Shown: one piece after another, positions 45,310-57,417 of the stretch
Position numbering within the stretch: position 1 is the first letter of the stretch
Layout: the number at the start of each line of letters is the position of its first letter
Assembly (NCBI GenBank): GCA_015680685.1
Contig: MNCI01024352.1
Coordinates: 933,004-997,003 of the forward strand
DNA: 64,000 nt
Source: Gnetum montanum
Lineage: Eukaryota; Streptophyta; Gnetopsida; Gnetales; Gnetaceae
Reading direction: 5' to 3'
Made by a program: the position numbers and the translations under genes
The notes under the pieces: model-generated
The model's database searches: none
Told to the model about the DNA's origin: nothing
What the model saw: only the letters and a program-made list of their open reading frames with translations

Positions 45310-47485
45310 TATAGTATGGATCCTTGGTAGAGTTTGGTTTGAAGGAGACCTGAAGGAATTTGATATGGAGGAAGAGGTAGGAGCAAGATTATCAATTGCA
45401 GGTGTAGGTAAAGGCTTAGGTGGACTATAGGGTTAAAGAAATATTTTTTCTTTGATCAAGCATTTAACCCCTACAATTGATGATTGGGTTACAAAAATTA
45501 ATAGCCCTCATTGCATTGTGTTATTTCTGTTGAGCAAGAAATTCACCCTGCATTGGTGGAGCAAGCATTAGTTGTGCAATTGGAGGAGAAGTATGTGCAA
45601 GGACAAGAGGAGGATAAGAATAAAAGGCAATATCCCTTCTTTCATGTGGAAAATGAGCTCGATAATAATCTAAAGAGTGGTAGTGAGGCTAGAAATTAGA
45701 AACATTACTAGAGGAGTCAAGTGGAGACATGGGTTTCTACACGTGATAACCATATGGATCTGGCTATCGGTAAGGATACTATTGTCTTGGCGGTGCTAGC
45801 ATCCATGATTATGGTTGCTACCATTGTTGATATTTTTCATATGGTTGTGATGGAGATCCACTTGGATAATACATTTTTTACTGGTAGAACTACCTAAGAT
45901 TACCTTGAGAATAAGATAACCCTCTAGATGTTTGCCTTTTTGTAAGTCGTGGATGTAAGGCATACACCCTAAACTCCCATAGATGTGACATAATGAGGCA
46001 ACATCCCTTAGAATGTTTGTACTAATAGAATTCACACCCATGATTATCATCTAATTCAATGTTTGTAACCTATTCTATTGTATAAATCTTGCCCTCACCT
46101 TTGTAATCTGCACATGTAGCTTCCTTGTGCCTCCTGCGCTCATGGTCACTACTTTGTTCTTTGGACTCCTTAGCAATTTTGAGAATAGCTTAGAATCTAT
46201 TATCCATTGAGTCCCCCAACTAATCAACCTTGGATGTAAGTTTAGATTAGAATTGTTGGAGTGACAAGGTTTTCCTATGCATCTCCTCATCAAATACAAA
46301 CTCATCCTTGCTATTATAGAATTAAACCTCCCTCTTGCGGATGGAAGGATCATGGTTGTACTCTTCTGTACTTTCTCTTTTTCTTAGTTCATCCTCCTCC
46401 TTAACTACCTACTTGATTAATCTTTGTATTTGATAGGTAGCTAGTTTTTATAATCTTTCTTTGGCATAGACACCAAGGGTTTTCCTCATTTCATTATGAA
46501 GCCCATCTACAATGTGGTGAAGTTGAACCAATTAAGAATAACCATGGCCAAGACATTTGTGCATCAAGGCATAGTATTGTCCAATGGCTACATCCAAGGG
46601 TTCATGTATTTCTTATTTCCACCCTTGAATTTGCTTCCTTAGGTTGGACACTCTAGAATACATTTGATACTTATCTTTGAACAACTCAAGCATGGTACTC
46701 CATCATTTGATAGATTCTAGCTCTAAGGACTAGTATTAGTTTTCTACTTCTTTGATGATTGTCCTAGAGAATAATTGTAATTTTTGCCACTCATCCTCTA
46801 TTTTCTAAAAGACATATGCATCTTAGAAAGCTTGGAGATGATTTTGAAAATCAAAGTTATATCCTCCTTCAAATCAAGGAATATTGTTCATGTATAACCA
46901 TTTGATCTAAATATCCTTCACATGCCTTGTTAGAATTCTAACTGCCTCTGTGATGTTAAGCATACTTTAGGTAGCAAATAGAAGTTCATCGAGGCTTTGA
47001 TAATGGTGCCTATCATGCCCTCTACTACCCCTTTTTTCATACTGATGTGCCTCTTTTGAACATTTGTACCCTTAATTTTACCTTTCCCAACAATCTCTTG
47101 GATTATTTTTGTCCCATCAATAATTTCATTTATTTCAATCACCTTACCAACAATCTCTTGGATTATTTTTGTCCCATCAATAGTCACAGTCAAATCCAGA
47201 AGATGATGATGATGATGAAAGGAAAGAGGAAGGAGAACCAGCACCATCACGATGCCTGTTATCACCTCTTTGATGATCACAACCACGATCAAAATTATGC
47301 TTCTTATCTATATCTCTGTCTTGACTTGCCTTCCTATATCCTTCTTTATCATTGGATCCCTTGTTACCAGAATTAGGATTGTGAACTGTGGAGTGTAGAT
47401 TCTGATTTTGACCTTCATCATTGAAGTTAAAGAGAGGAGTTTCATTGAATGAAAAACCCCCCAGAGAAGGATTCCCCACTAACAT
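45310..47485 (-). pseudogene. gag: G2 gag (Athila lineage)
   Basis: Same family as the gag at 1687-3681, with many stops. Frames at 46930-47485 give the N-terminal part, including a duplicated 20-residue block with 'IDGTKIIQEIVGK' twice. The 46.4-46.95 kb part corresponds to the capsid core, and 45.8-46.35 kb to the C-terminal part. A 'gatgatgatgat' run is at 47200-47216. Confidence 0.65.
47087..47181 (-). repeat. 60-bp tandem duplication in G2 gag
   Basis: 'ccaacaatctcttggattat' with the following 'ttttgtcccatcaat' occurs twice, 60 bp apart, in frame. Confidence 0.85.
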
Positions 47486-47610
47486 GTTGGTACAATAGGA
47501 ATGAAGAATAATTAATTTCTTTTCCCTTTGAAAATTCAGAGCACTACTCTAGCTATCAATCTTGTAGATGTTGTGCTTTGATGGGATCTTAATCCCTTAC
47601 ATCAACATTG

Positions 47611-48690
47611 TGACGTTCGAAAATGTCACTAGTTGGAACACTGAGAGGTTGGCAAGCATACTACCTAATCCTAAATCTATGTGAGGGTCATGCTGGGAAA
47701 TGGAAATGAGGTTGCCCTCAACAATCTAGTTGATTAGATAGGAACTTACATGGTGTTAAAATGACCATGTGAAAAATTAGTTTATATTGCGTTACGCGTG
47801 AACACTGGAACAAGCTAAGTTAGAGCATAGCAGGGTGTCATGGCTTGAGGAAAGTAACATGAATGTGCAAATACATGTTGAACAGTAGAAAATTGAAAGA
47901 GTTATGCTTAATATTAAAGAAAAATTCTTGGAAAATGGAATAGAGCTTAAGAATGAAAAATGCACTACCCAAAAAAGGGGATCATAGCTATTGTAGGAAG
48001 AGAGGTGAGAATGGTATGCAGTGTACAGGTAGGTATAGTGGTAGTGTAGCAATGCAGTCAATCTCTAGGACACCTGGGATGTGGAGCTAATGACTATCAT
48101 GGGGACTGAACCTACTAGGTCAACTATTGCTATGTTCTATGGGTGCAATGATGGACTACATTTTGGAAAGCACCAAGGTGTGAAGATCAGGTGCTTAGGT
48201 ACAGGAGTGCAAGGGATGCTCAAAATGTTAAAATTCCCAATTCTCTTTTAATTTGACAACCCCTAGAGTGCTGAACATCAGGGTATTTATAGGGCTAGGC
48301 TTAGTGTGAAATGTAGATCAAGTGCCACATGGCATGATCATAGATGGGGTTACACTAACATGTTACGCTCTCATGAGAGTAGCAAAGTGTTAAACTCTAA
48401 AGAATAGCACCAAGTCTTTAGAGACTATTGAACTATGACTATACTACCCAAACTACATGTGCCAGAGTTTGAAAAGACCACAATATACCTACAAAAATGC
48501 AAAGATAATGCAACTTGGAGGCTACACTTCAGGACTACATCTTCCCCTCTTTTGAGTAGGTTCAAGCATAGGAACAATTTTAGGGACCAATGAGGATGCA
48601 AAAGGGAATGCAAATTGATGATCTTGGTTGCTGGAGGAACATCAAAGTGGAGATAGAGGCCAACAAGCTGGAGAAGAAAAATAAAAACCA
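47611..48690 (-). repeat. Truncated G1-family LTR inside G2
   Basis: It starts TGACGTTCGAAAATGTCAC, the same terminus as the G1 LTRs, and follows them collinearly (for example 'gagggtcatgctggg', 'tttatagggctagg') to about 48690, where an L1 begins. The U3 repeat part is missing, so it is a truncated LTR with no interior attached. Confidence 0.8.
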
Positions 48691-48699
48691 AAACCTTAA

Positions 48700-49855
48700 T
48701 AGAGCCCAATGTTGCAAGATGACCCCCCAGTCACTGGCAACAAGACAAAAGCTTATCGCATCCCCCGGGACGACAGCTGAAAAAAGAGACCAATACAACT
48801 AATTCAAAATTTAGAAAAAGGTAATATTATTGATAAAGCCTAGTTCTCGACATTAAAGTTGAACATTACTAGAAATAGAGCATTTCATACCATAGTCAAA
48901 TTCATTGTAGTTTGTGTTGTGATACCAAGCATCTAGGCGACATTTCCAAATAAAGAAGATAATCTCGAATAAGAGGATTTTCCAGGCTTTTTGAAGGTGA
49001 CGCTTAACAAAATCGTCTTGAAAGATATCATGAGGAAAGCCAATAGAATGGTTAGGAAGGAAAACTTGGAGAGATTGACACCATTTCCACATGTGTTGAG
49101 AGAATGAGCAATCCCAAAAGACATGTTGAAAAGAGTCATCCGCTTTACAAATGGGGCATTTAGGATGATCAATTCCTAAAAAAAGAAGCCTATATCCAAT
49201 GGGAAGACCTTGATGAACCAAGGACNNNNNNNNNNNNNNNNNNNNNNNNNNNNNNNNNNNNNNNNNNNNNNNNNNNAAGAGGGGAACCGTCAGGCCAAAA
49301 CCAATCATCATACCAAGGAGTATTAGTATGCATCTTATGCACAACAAAGTTGGAAAGGACTTGCTCAATGTGTTGGTAAATGACAATATCTTGTCTTTGA
49401 AACCCCCATTTAACTTTCGCATGTGTCCAAGAGAGGGTAGGAGAATCATTTCTAATAATATATAATTGATCAATATGGTGGAGATTGTGGTCAACAAAAC
49501 GATTGGCCCTATGAGAAAATTCATCATAAAGACAACCTCCATTCTTTTTAAATATAGGGGACCACCAGATCGAGTGAGTCGACAGAGATTGCAAGCTTAT
49601 CTGGGAAGGTTTCCATTGCAACAGACCTCTAAGTTGGCTCCAACAACGCCAAATTTGCTTGAACCAGAAAGAACATTTGTTCTTCTGAGAGTTTTTACTA
49701 ATGATCCAATTGCTCCAATGAGTACCAAGACTAGAGATATTGTGCCTAAAAAGGATCTTCCAAGCTTCATCTCCTTCAATACATCGAGTCACCCATTGTG
49801 CCTAAATAGGATATGACTCTAAGGTTCATTCCAATGATTTAAATACTTTTTACTA
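48700..49855 (-). pseudogene. 5'-truncated L1 with RT zinc-binding domain
   Basis: The minus-strand frame 48853-49542 reads 'HQGLPIGYRLLFLGI', 'CPICKADDSFQHVFWDCSFSQHMWKW', a zf-RVT domain (C-x2-C, H, C) found C-terminal to plant L1 RT. The frame upstream (49190-49792) belongs to the same protein and includes 'ADWFWPDGSPL'-type sequence. A run of 51 N (49226-49276) lies inside. The 3' end near 48.7 kb adjoins the LTR fragment. Confidence 0.8.
49226..49276. other. Assembly gap (51 N)
   Basis: Unresolved bases inside the L1 copy. Confidence 1.
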
Positions 49856-49887
49856 AGTCCTAGATAACACACAAAACAACAAAAAGG

Positions 49888-49905
49888 TCCTAGGCAATGA
49901 TGTCA
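49888..49905 (-). other. Decayed primer-binding site of G2
   Basis: Minus strand TGACATCATTGCCTAGGA, next to the LTR. It aligns with the tRNA-Asp type site at 3804-3821 with four differences. Confidence 0.65.
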
Positions 49906-49906
49906 A

Positions 49907-50732
49907 TGATGAGTGGTGAGGTACCCCTACACTCAACCATACGAATCACTAAGGCATTATGCACAATCTGGTCGAATTCCATGGACCCATAGTTATCTAA
50001 TGCACTAGCTCTTTTAGAAAGTGAAATGGGCATTGAGAACATTTGTTATCTTCCCAATTACACTTGTGAGGTTCAAGGGTATGGTTTAATTGTAATTTAG
50101 GTATGTGATTTTTCTTACTTTATATTTTATAGATTTGGTTGCCTATAATAAGAATGAAGAGTAGAGTAATTTAAAATCTAATTTGCTATTATCTATCTTG
50201 CCTAACATAAGTAACCATCCCACTTTCTTGAACACATATAGCACTACTAGACTATCAAACATTAAGCGTTGCTGGGTTACCAAGTACTATATGAATGCTC
50301 GAAGTGATCGTGCTTGTGTTCATTACCTACTAGAAATAAATTGCTTAATTCAAATGCATTAAAGTAAAGTGTAATAAAGAAAATATTAATCTATTCTCAG
50401 TGCTACAAGGATTGTCAAAATAGTTCATTTTATTCCCATCACACTATTGTGCTCAAGTACATTGGTGCTTGAACAAAGAACTATACACACTTAGACTCCT
50501 TCTACGGGCATTCAAAAAATATTCTAACTCTAAGAAAAATAAATCACAAGAGCTTTGCTACTTTGACTAAAAAATAAATTGAAAACTAACTCAAAATGGA
50601 AGCCCAAGCATGGTATTTATAGACCAAGGGTAGATTCTTCGATGTCACTTACGCAACGTCATATCAAGACTTCAATGTCACATATGTGACATCACAACTC
50701 TGATGTCGGGGCCAACATAATGTGGTTCATCA
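49907..50732 (-). repeat. 5' LTR of Athila-like element G2 (826 bp)
   Basis: It starts TGATGAGTGGTGAGG and ends GGTTCATCA (plus view). Minus-strand TATAAATA is near 50615-50623. Upstream of it are two decayed palindromes: 'gatgtcac..acg' (about 50641-50665) and a near-perfect one with arms GTGACATC and AATGTCAC around ATAT (about 50674-50694). Confidence 0.9.
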
Positions 50733-50737
50733 AGGTG
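50733..50737. other. Right target-site duplication of G2 (AGGTG)
   Basis: Pairs with 17686-17690. Confidence 0.85.
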
Positions 50738-51256
50738 TGAATCCTTTGCATTGTCCTTCACCTCTTTTTCACTTTGCTCTTCATCATCCCAACTCAAGTA
50801 GAAGTTGGTCTTTCTCATCTCCTCATCATTTATATCCTTTCTTTATAACCTATCACTGCTAGGACATTCAGAGACCACATGGCCTCTTCCACCACATACC
50901 AAGCATTCTATTAAAGATGAATCAAAACTAGAACTTTCAAAATTTTCACCTCTTCTCTTACCTCTGAATTGATCAAGTTTTTCTTGATTAATGCTCTTAC
51001 TCATCTACTCAATCACATTGGTTAGTTTTTGAATTTCGACCTTAAGATCTAAGTTCTCTTTCTTGAGATAAGAACATTCATCTTTAAGAACTAAAATTTT
51101 CATTTCCTTCACATGTAAAACATCTTTCATTTCAACACATAAGCTTTAAAAATAATTATCTACATGGAAAAATATCCCATACCTTTCTTCAAAGAAAATA
51201 TCATTCATATTATCATAAGTTTTATCAATCTTACAAATGTCATCTCTTTTATTTCT
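50738..51256 (-). pseudogene. gag: Copia G5 gag, zinc-knuckle half
   Basis: Minus strand, reading down from 51256: a coiled-coil-like charged stretch ('KKENLDLKVEIQKL'), a basic linker ('FRGKRRGENF'), then the CCHC zinc knuckle 'CLVCGGRGHVVSEC' (near 50.90 kb), then an acidic 'WDDEEQSEKE' segment that runs up to the G2 insertion. It continues in frame at 17685. This order is typical of copia/Sirevirus gag, which packages element RNA. Confidence 0.8.
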
Positions 51257-51461
51257 AAATGTAAATAAAGGAATAATATATTTACCTTTGGAACAAATTT
51301 GATCTAGGAATTAATCATAGAAATTGATAAAGCATATTAGTCTTTTTATCCAAATGTTTCTAAAGTTGATAATCCCTTCCATGTTCACTCTTGAAGATGA
51401 TGCTTAATTCCTAGATAAAATTTGTTCCAAAGGTAAATATCTTATTCCTTTATTTACATTT
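51257..51461. repeat. Inverted repeat with 58-bp arms in copia G5
   Basis: Arms 51257-51314 and 51404-51461 are reverse complements apart from a few bases; the loop is about 89 bp. Both contain 'ccttatt'- and 'ttgttcc'-type words. An inverted duplication of one sequence. Confidence 0.85.
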
Positions 51462-51479
51462 AGAATGTGGTTGAAGAAT

Positions 51480-52539
51480 ACACACTCTTTATAGTCTCAA
51501 GCCTTGCTCCATAGTGTTGTACCATAGCACCAATCACTTAACCTCATAAGGTCCCTTTAGGCTTGGAAATGTGGTTTCAAGGCTTTCACAACCTTTACAA
51601 TCTTAGGCTTTGCACCCAAAGTGTTTCAACACAACACCAACAACTCAATCCCACAAGATCTTGACAAGCCCAAGCACATCAACCCCATAAATCAACAAGA
51701 CAATAACAATTACAAGGAATAATTGCAACTCAGTTTGCTAATCCATGTATGTTTAGCTACAAAACACTTGACAATGCCTTACAATGGCAAAATGATAATA
51801 CAATGAAGAGCAACAAAACATTCAATGACTGTACAATGATACACAACAAGATTACACATTTCCCAATGCATATGAAGTCTTCTTATAGTTGTCATGTTTC
51901 TAAATCCATCTTGGAACTCATGCAATAGTTAGCCAATAGTCACTAATGATCATAGAAGATGTCTTCTTTATTCTTGAGATGTCTTTCTTTATTTGTCTTC
52001 AATTCTAGAAAGATGTCTTTTTGTGGTAAATATGTCTCTTTGAAATCTCCATTCTAGGAGATGTCTTTGTCTAGAGAAAGACGTCTTTCTACAATGGCCT
52101 ATATTCTGTAATGATGTCTTTGCATGGGGAAAATTATCTTTGCTTGATAAAAAAAATCTGCTATTTTGCAGAAATGTCTTTACCTGTGCTACTTATTGAA
52201 AAGATGTCTTTGGTATAGAAAAGACACCTCTTTTGTAGGAGCCAAAAATGAAACTACTTGTTTTGAAACTACCTCCAAACAAGTTCCCATAGACCTTATA
52301 ACCTCCTAAACTCATCAAAATGATCCAAAAACATGCCAAAACATCTTGCAATCATCCTTAACAAAAATAGACACATTTTTCTTGAATTATTTGTATTCAT
52401 CCATGCTCCCTTGAGTCCTTGTGATCCCAAATCTACTTGTAAGTCCTTCAGTCCTTTGCTCTTGCTCCTATGAACATAGTAATCAAATGAACATCCTTGT
52501 ACTTCATTTTCCTTAATAGTTTGACATACCAGAAGGTCA
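51480..52539 (-). repeat. 5' LTR of copia element G5
   Basis: The upper end ...GAAGGTCA (52539) matches 14995, and the lower limit is uncertain. 51925-52539 is collinear with the 3' LTR; 51725-51917 is inverted relative to it; 51480-51725 has no counterpart there. AAAGATGTCTTT-type words are present but fewer than in the other LTR. Confidence 0.7.
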
Positions 52540-54035
52540 ACATTAAGAACATAGGAGAAAATTACCAAAGAGTCATGATGTACATCTTTAGTGATTACAT
52601 GCTAGGTTTGCTCAACAATTACATAGATGATACAGCCATTAAGTCCAAAGTGGCCAATGACCATGCACATGACCTAGACCTTGTACTTAAGTAATGCCTC
52701 AAATATGATCTTAGGATTAATCTCAAAAAGTGTGTCTAATCTCAAATAGGAGCAAATATGTAAGTATACTAACTTATCCATGCATTAGCTACCCATGAGA
52801 CCCAATACACTAAAGTGCAGAAGTATTGTCTAGCAATAGTCTTTTCATTGAAGAAGTGGAGACACTACCTCTTTAGGAGCCAGGGCAATGTCATTTGCAA
52901 AGACAACATGCTTAGATTCATAATGACTAACATCTATGAGAGTAGCCCTATATCTCAATGGAAAGCCATAACAATAGAGTTTAACCTTCATTACATCTCC
53001 CGGTCCTCAACAAAAGGTTAAGCTATAGCTGTAAAACTTACAGTTTTACCTATTGATAACCATGCAACCATAGATCTTGATATTCTAGATGAACATGTTA
53101 ACACTGTTAGACAAGTGCCTGAGGGCTATGAGGTGATCATACACTTTTATTGAGCTTCGACTACCCATAGGGCTAGTTCCCTTGCTATTATAACCTTTCC
53201 ATCAGGTGAAATCCAACCCTTCATCTACTGATTTTAGTTTTCATGTACCAACCATGTAGCAGAGTATGAGGATTTGATCAAAGGGATGATGGTAGTTCAT
53301 GACCTAGGAATCAAGAACTTAATGATCAAAGATGAATCTCAAGTAGTGGTTAACCATGTAACTAAGGTTTACACTTGTAAAGCCAAACATCTGCAACCTT
53401 ACTATAACCTAGGAAAGTAAATATTACAACAATTTACAAATGTTGATATCCAACACATGTACTATGAAATGAGAATAGTATAGATGATGCAATTTCAATG
53501 CTAGCCCTTAGTGTGACACAAAATGTGTTTATCAAGTCTTCCGCCTTGACTATGGACTATGCTATTTCCATCACTCAAAGCATTCAGGATACCTTTATGT
53601 CCATGGTCTGCTCCTACAAGGAAGTGGTATGATGATATTTAGTTTTACCTTATGCACACTAAAACTTAACAAGTCCTAACTACTACTCAAAAGCACATTG
53701 TATATAAATGATTAAATTAGTATCTCATTGTATGTGATAACACATTATGTTGATGATCCTCTAAAGGCATATTGTTAGTGTGCATGGGTAAAATTAAAGC
53801 CTAAATAGTCCTAGAGTAGGTTCACAAAGGTATATGTGGGGAACATATAGGACCTAGAGCTATGACCTCTAAGATTAGACAATTAGGCTATTATTGGCCC
53901 TATATGGAAAGTGACTACCTACAGAAGGTTAACACTTATGACATGTGCCAATGACATAGTAACCTTATACACATACCATTGACTAAGTTACACACTACTC
54001 ATATAAATTGTCCATTTTAATAGTGGGTATACTAT
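52540..54035 (+). pseudogene. pol: Tat-like gypsy pol, second piece (element G4)
   Basis: It starts within RT ('NYQRVMMYIFSDYMLGLLNNYIDDTAIKSK', catalytic YIDD near 52620), goes on with 'CLAIVFSLKKWRHYLF' (RNase H, 52815-53021), then the second RNase H with a decayed 'VAEYEDLIKGM' and 'VTKVYTCKAKHLQPYYNLGK' (53090-53480), and the integrase zinc-binding part ('VHKGICGEHIGPRAM', 'LGYYWPYMESDY', near 53.8-53.95 kb). Many stops. It breaks off near 54035, where the G3 LTR begins. It is the continuation of 13574-14033, now 38.5 kb apart. Confidence 0.85.
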
Positions 54036-54050
54036 CCAAAATCGTCAACG

Positions 54051-55837
54051 TGAGGCTGGAATGAAATGGACGCTGATACATCTATGGAAGATATAGTAAG
54101 ACCCCACCTTCGCGTGAGGGCAAGCTAGAAATAAATGAAGGCAGAGTGCCTTGAATGGTCTACGTGCAGATCAAACAAGGACTTCCCCTAAGGTATGCTG
54201 TTGTGATGTGCTAGGTTATACGTAAACGGATGCAAACTAAAACGTAAACGAACGTACGAAAGGTAAGACGAAAAAAAAATGTAAAAAAAGGTAATGAAAA
54301 TTGTAACAAATGTAAATGGCATAAATAGAGAACAATGGCTGAAAAAATTGTAACTATATGTATTGATTGATGATTACAAAAAAGGTGCACTGGTCAAAAC
54401 GCAGTTGTGGATTGATCACAAGGCGGATGTTTAGCCCCAATGAGAAGGGTATACAGACACTGGAAGATTGTAGGTTTCTAGTTGCAAGTATGAAATGTGA
54501 CCAAATTGACCCAAGTGCTTAGCGTGGCTAAGCCTGGGTAATGCCCAAACGTATGAGATGATGATGATGTAATTCACCAACCGTATGAATGATCAAAGTT
54601 GCCAACCCTCTAGATCTTGATGCCCCAAAATTGCGAACCCCCATTAAGTGGAAAAATGGGGTATTTATAGGATTTTCGAGCATAGGATTTGGATCTAGAG
54701 GAAGATCTATGGCTAAGGGGTGAGAGAAATATGGATCGGATGATAGGTATTTACGTTTTGATTGGATGCACAACATTTTACAATGTATAGCGTACAGCGT
54801 GACCAATTCTTATACTAGCATGTGCCATCCATAGCGTAAGAGCTTGATACACTCAAAGGATATGAAATTTACAAAATAATTCTATGTTACAATAGAGAAT
54901 TTGATCTATGGCTTCTGGATTTGTGGTCTAACGTGTTGAATCTTAGCCAAATTTGATGTTTTTTTGGTTATCTTTTTTTTGGTCACATTGTGGTCATGCT
55001 GTGCAACGTGACCTCAGCGTGACCAAGTTAAAATGACACTTTTGAAGCTCAAATCTTGATTTTTTGAAGCCTGAGAGTTAGTACAATTGTTGCCTATCCC
55101 CTGGGGATTGAGTTCATGTCGAAACTAGACCTGAAACTACTTGATGTGCCCTATTTTTGCTTGGTCACGCTATGGTCACGCTGTGTAGCTTGACCTCATC
55201 ATGACCTCAGCATGACCAAATGAAAGTGCCATGTTTGAGGCCCAAATTTTGATTTTCTAGAGCTTGTGAACATGTACAATTGTTGCCTAACTCCTGAGAG
55301 TTGAATCCATGTCAAAATTCTACTTGGAGGTGCCTGAATTGAGCTATTCTTGTTTGGTCACACTGTGGTCACGCTGTGCAGCATGACCTCAGCGTGACTA
55401 ATAGAAAGTGGCTCAAGACATGTGATTCTGAGCTCAAATTTTGAGGTTCTGAAGGCCAGGAGTTGCAGGGGGCATTGGTGAAGCTCATGGAGGGTCCATG
55501 TGCTCAAATTTGGGCTGTTTGGACTTGATTTTGTAGCTCCAGAAGTTGGTCATGCTGTACACACGTTGGTCTTATTCTGGGTAGCATGACCATACCGTGA
55601 CCAAAGTGTATACAGCCAAAACCATGCATTTTGAGCCTAAAACCCTAGATTCCAAATGTCAGGAGTTGGAGTAATCACTTGTGGACCTCGAGGAAACTTT
55701 TCCTATTCAATTATGTGTTGTTTCATGCTATTTTGGAGGCTCTCAAGTTTGGTCACGCTCTACTCATGTTGGGCAGTGACATGACTTAGCTTAAGTCGTG
55801 TCTAAAAGTGCTAGGCTAAAATTTTGTGGTGTTTTCA
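54051..55837 (-). repeat. 3' LTR of Tat-like element G3
   Basis: The upper end GTGTTTTCA (55837) corresponds to the G1 LTR end and is followed by the same type of polypurine tract. The lower end is less certain. Minus-strand TATAAATA is near 54659-54667. From 54.97 to 55.77 kb there are about five tandem units of roughly 180 bp built on 'ggtcacgctgtggtcacgctgtgcagcgtgacc', which is self-complementary. Confidence 0.75.
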
Positions 55838-56925
55838 TTTGTTCCTCTTTGTTGATACCTAGAGGAATCCACCTGAGAGGCATTGACAAAGAAGCACAAA
55901 ACACCATGAGCAACTTGGCATCAAGCATTGTTTGTCGGGCACCTAGCCGAATGTCATCACACTGTGTTCAGAAGTACATTTGATCGAGAAATAAAATTTT
56001 GAGATGCACGGGGAGCAAGTTGTAACTTTGGGGTTAGGGATTGATCAAGGGATTATTTTGTTTAGCTGTGGAAGAGGAATGCTCTTGTGAACAAGTCATG
56101 TCGGTCCTTGTCGACAGCCAGTATCTAGTAGACTTGGGACCAAGGCATGGGAGGTGCATCCTTTGGAGGAATGAGACTCTTGTATCATGTTTAAGAGAAC
56201 CCATTGTCAATAGCCAAAGCCATGCGATGAGGTGGTGCATCATGATTGTTTGAGACACGAGTGTTTTCTTTCAAGACAACTGCCTTCCTGCCTGGGGCTT
56301 GTATGGGAAGAGCCAATGGCCTTATGATGTATTTTGCTCTTTGATTTTCTCTTTTATTTTTTCAATTTTTTTTGGAAAGAGCATTTTTTCAGTGTTGTAC
56401 TTGTGCTCATGTGCTTGTAGTTGTATCATGTGTTATGTTGTGTTGCGGGTTGAAACTGCTTGAAGAGTCATAGTATGCAACAGTGTGATTCAAGTTTTGG
56501 GGTGAATGGGATGTATCCAAGAGGTGTAACTGAGTAGGAAAGGGAGAACATGTTGGAGAATAAGGGATGCATTAGGAACTAGGAATGTACTCATGAGCGG
56601 ATTGATTAACCTGGTTGCATGCATCAGGAACAATGTGGTACCTTGTCACTGTGATGAAGTGCATCTGTGCGCGAACACCTCAGAGCGTCATCCTACAAAC
56701 ACAACTCCAAGAGGACAAGAAAACCACAAGTGAGTTAGTCTAAAATACTTTAAACATGAATACAGCTGATAGGATGGAGGCACCGTGTTAAAGTTCAGGC
56801 AAACAAAATGAGCAACATTGGTGTCATCAGAGTTCATGTGGTGAATCATGCAACAGGTTTTAGATGAAGACAAGTTGTTGATTGCAGCAACAGATCCATG
56901 GGCCAGTGATGATGTTTCCAGTTTA
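55838..56925 (-). other. G3 3' untranslated region
   Basis: No convincing coding frame. Its start ('tgttcctctttgttgatacctagagg') matches the sequence after the G1 3' LTR. Confidence 0.55.
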
Positions 56926-56929
56926 TAGT

Positions 56930-57350
56930 CTTAGCAAACTATCATGGATTAGTTTTACATCATAACCCTTTGGATGTTTCCAGTTTAGCATCGTAGCGAA
57001 TAGTGTAGTGCCAGTTTATAGTCGTGGCTGACTGTGAAGAGGCAAGCTAGTTTATAGTCTTAGCGGACTCTGGCAGATGAAAACGTGGTAGTTTAATGTC
57101 ATACCAGATGGAGCTCTATGGTGTTAGTTTATTTTCATAACACTAGGATGTTTTGTGGTATCATTTTACCATCATGATGCCAAGATGAATCTATGGTATC
57201 AGTTTACCATCATGATGCCAAGATGAATCTATGGTATCAGTTTACCATCATGATGCCAGGACGAATCTGTTGTATCAGTTTACCATCATGATTCTAGGAC
57301 AAATTTGTGGTATCGGTTTACTGTCATGATGTTAGGACAAGTGCATACCT
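56930..57350. repeat. Tandem array downstream of G3 integrase (38-bp unit)
   Basis: Early units carry 'agtttatagtcttagc'. The last four (57160-57340) are near-identical 38-bp units with 'atcagtttaccatcatgatg'. Same position relative to integrase as the array at 23540-23850. Confidence 0.85.
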
Positions 57351-57417
57351 TAAGTTATTCAGACGTAATACGGTTTGAGGTACATGTGATTTTTTGGATT
57401 AGCAAACACATTGTCAT

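Noticed and set aside
47200-47216. GAT repeat as an RTE tail
   Set aside because: It lies inside the gag of G2 with no LINE sequence beside it; a simple microsatellite.
48580-48798. Hydrophobic minus-strand frame that looks like a membrane protein
   Set aside because: It spans the border of an LTR fragment and an L1 end, so it cannot be one gene.
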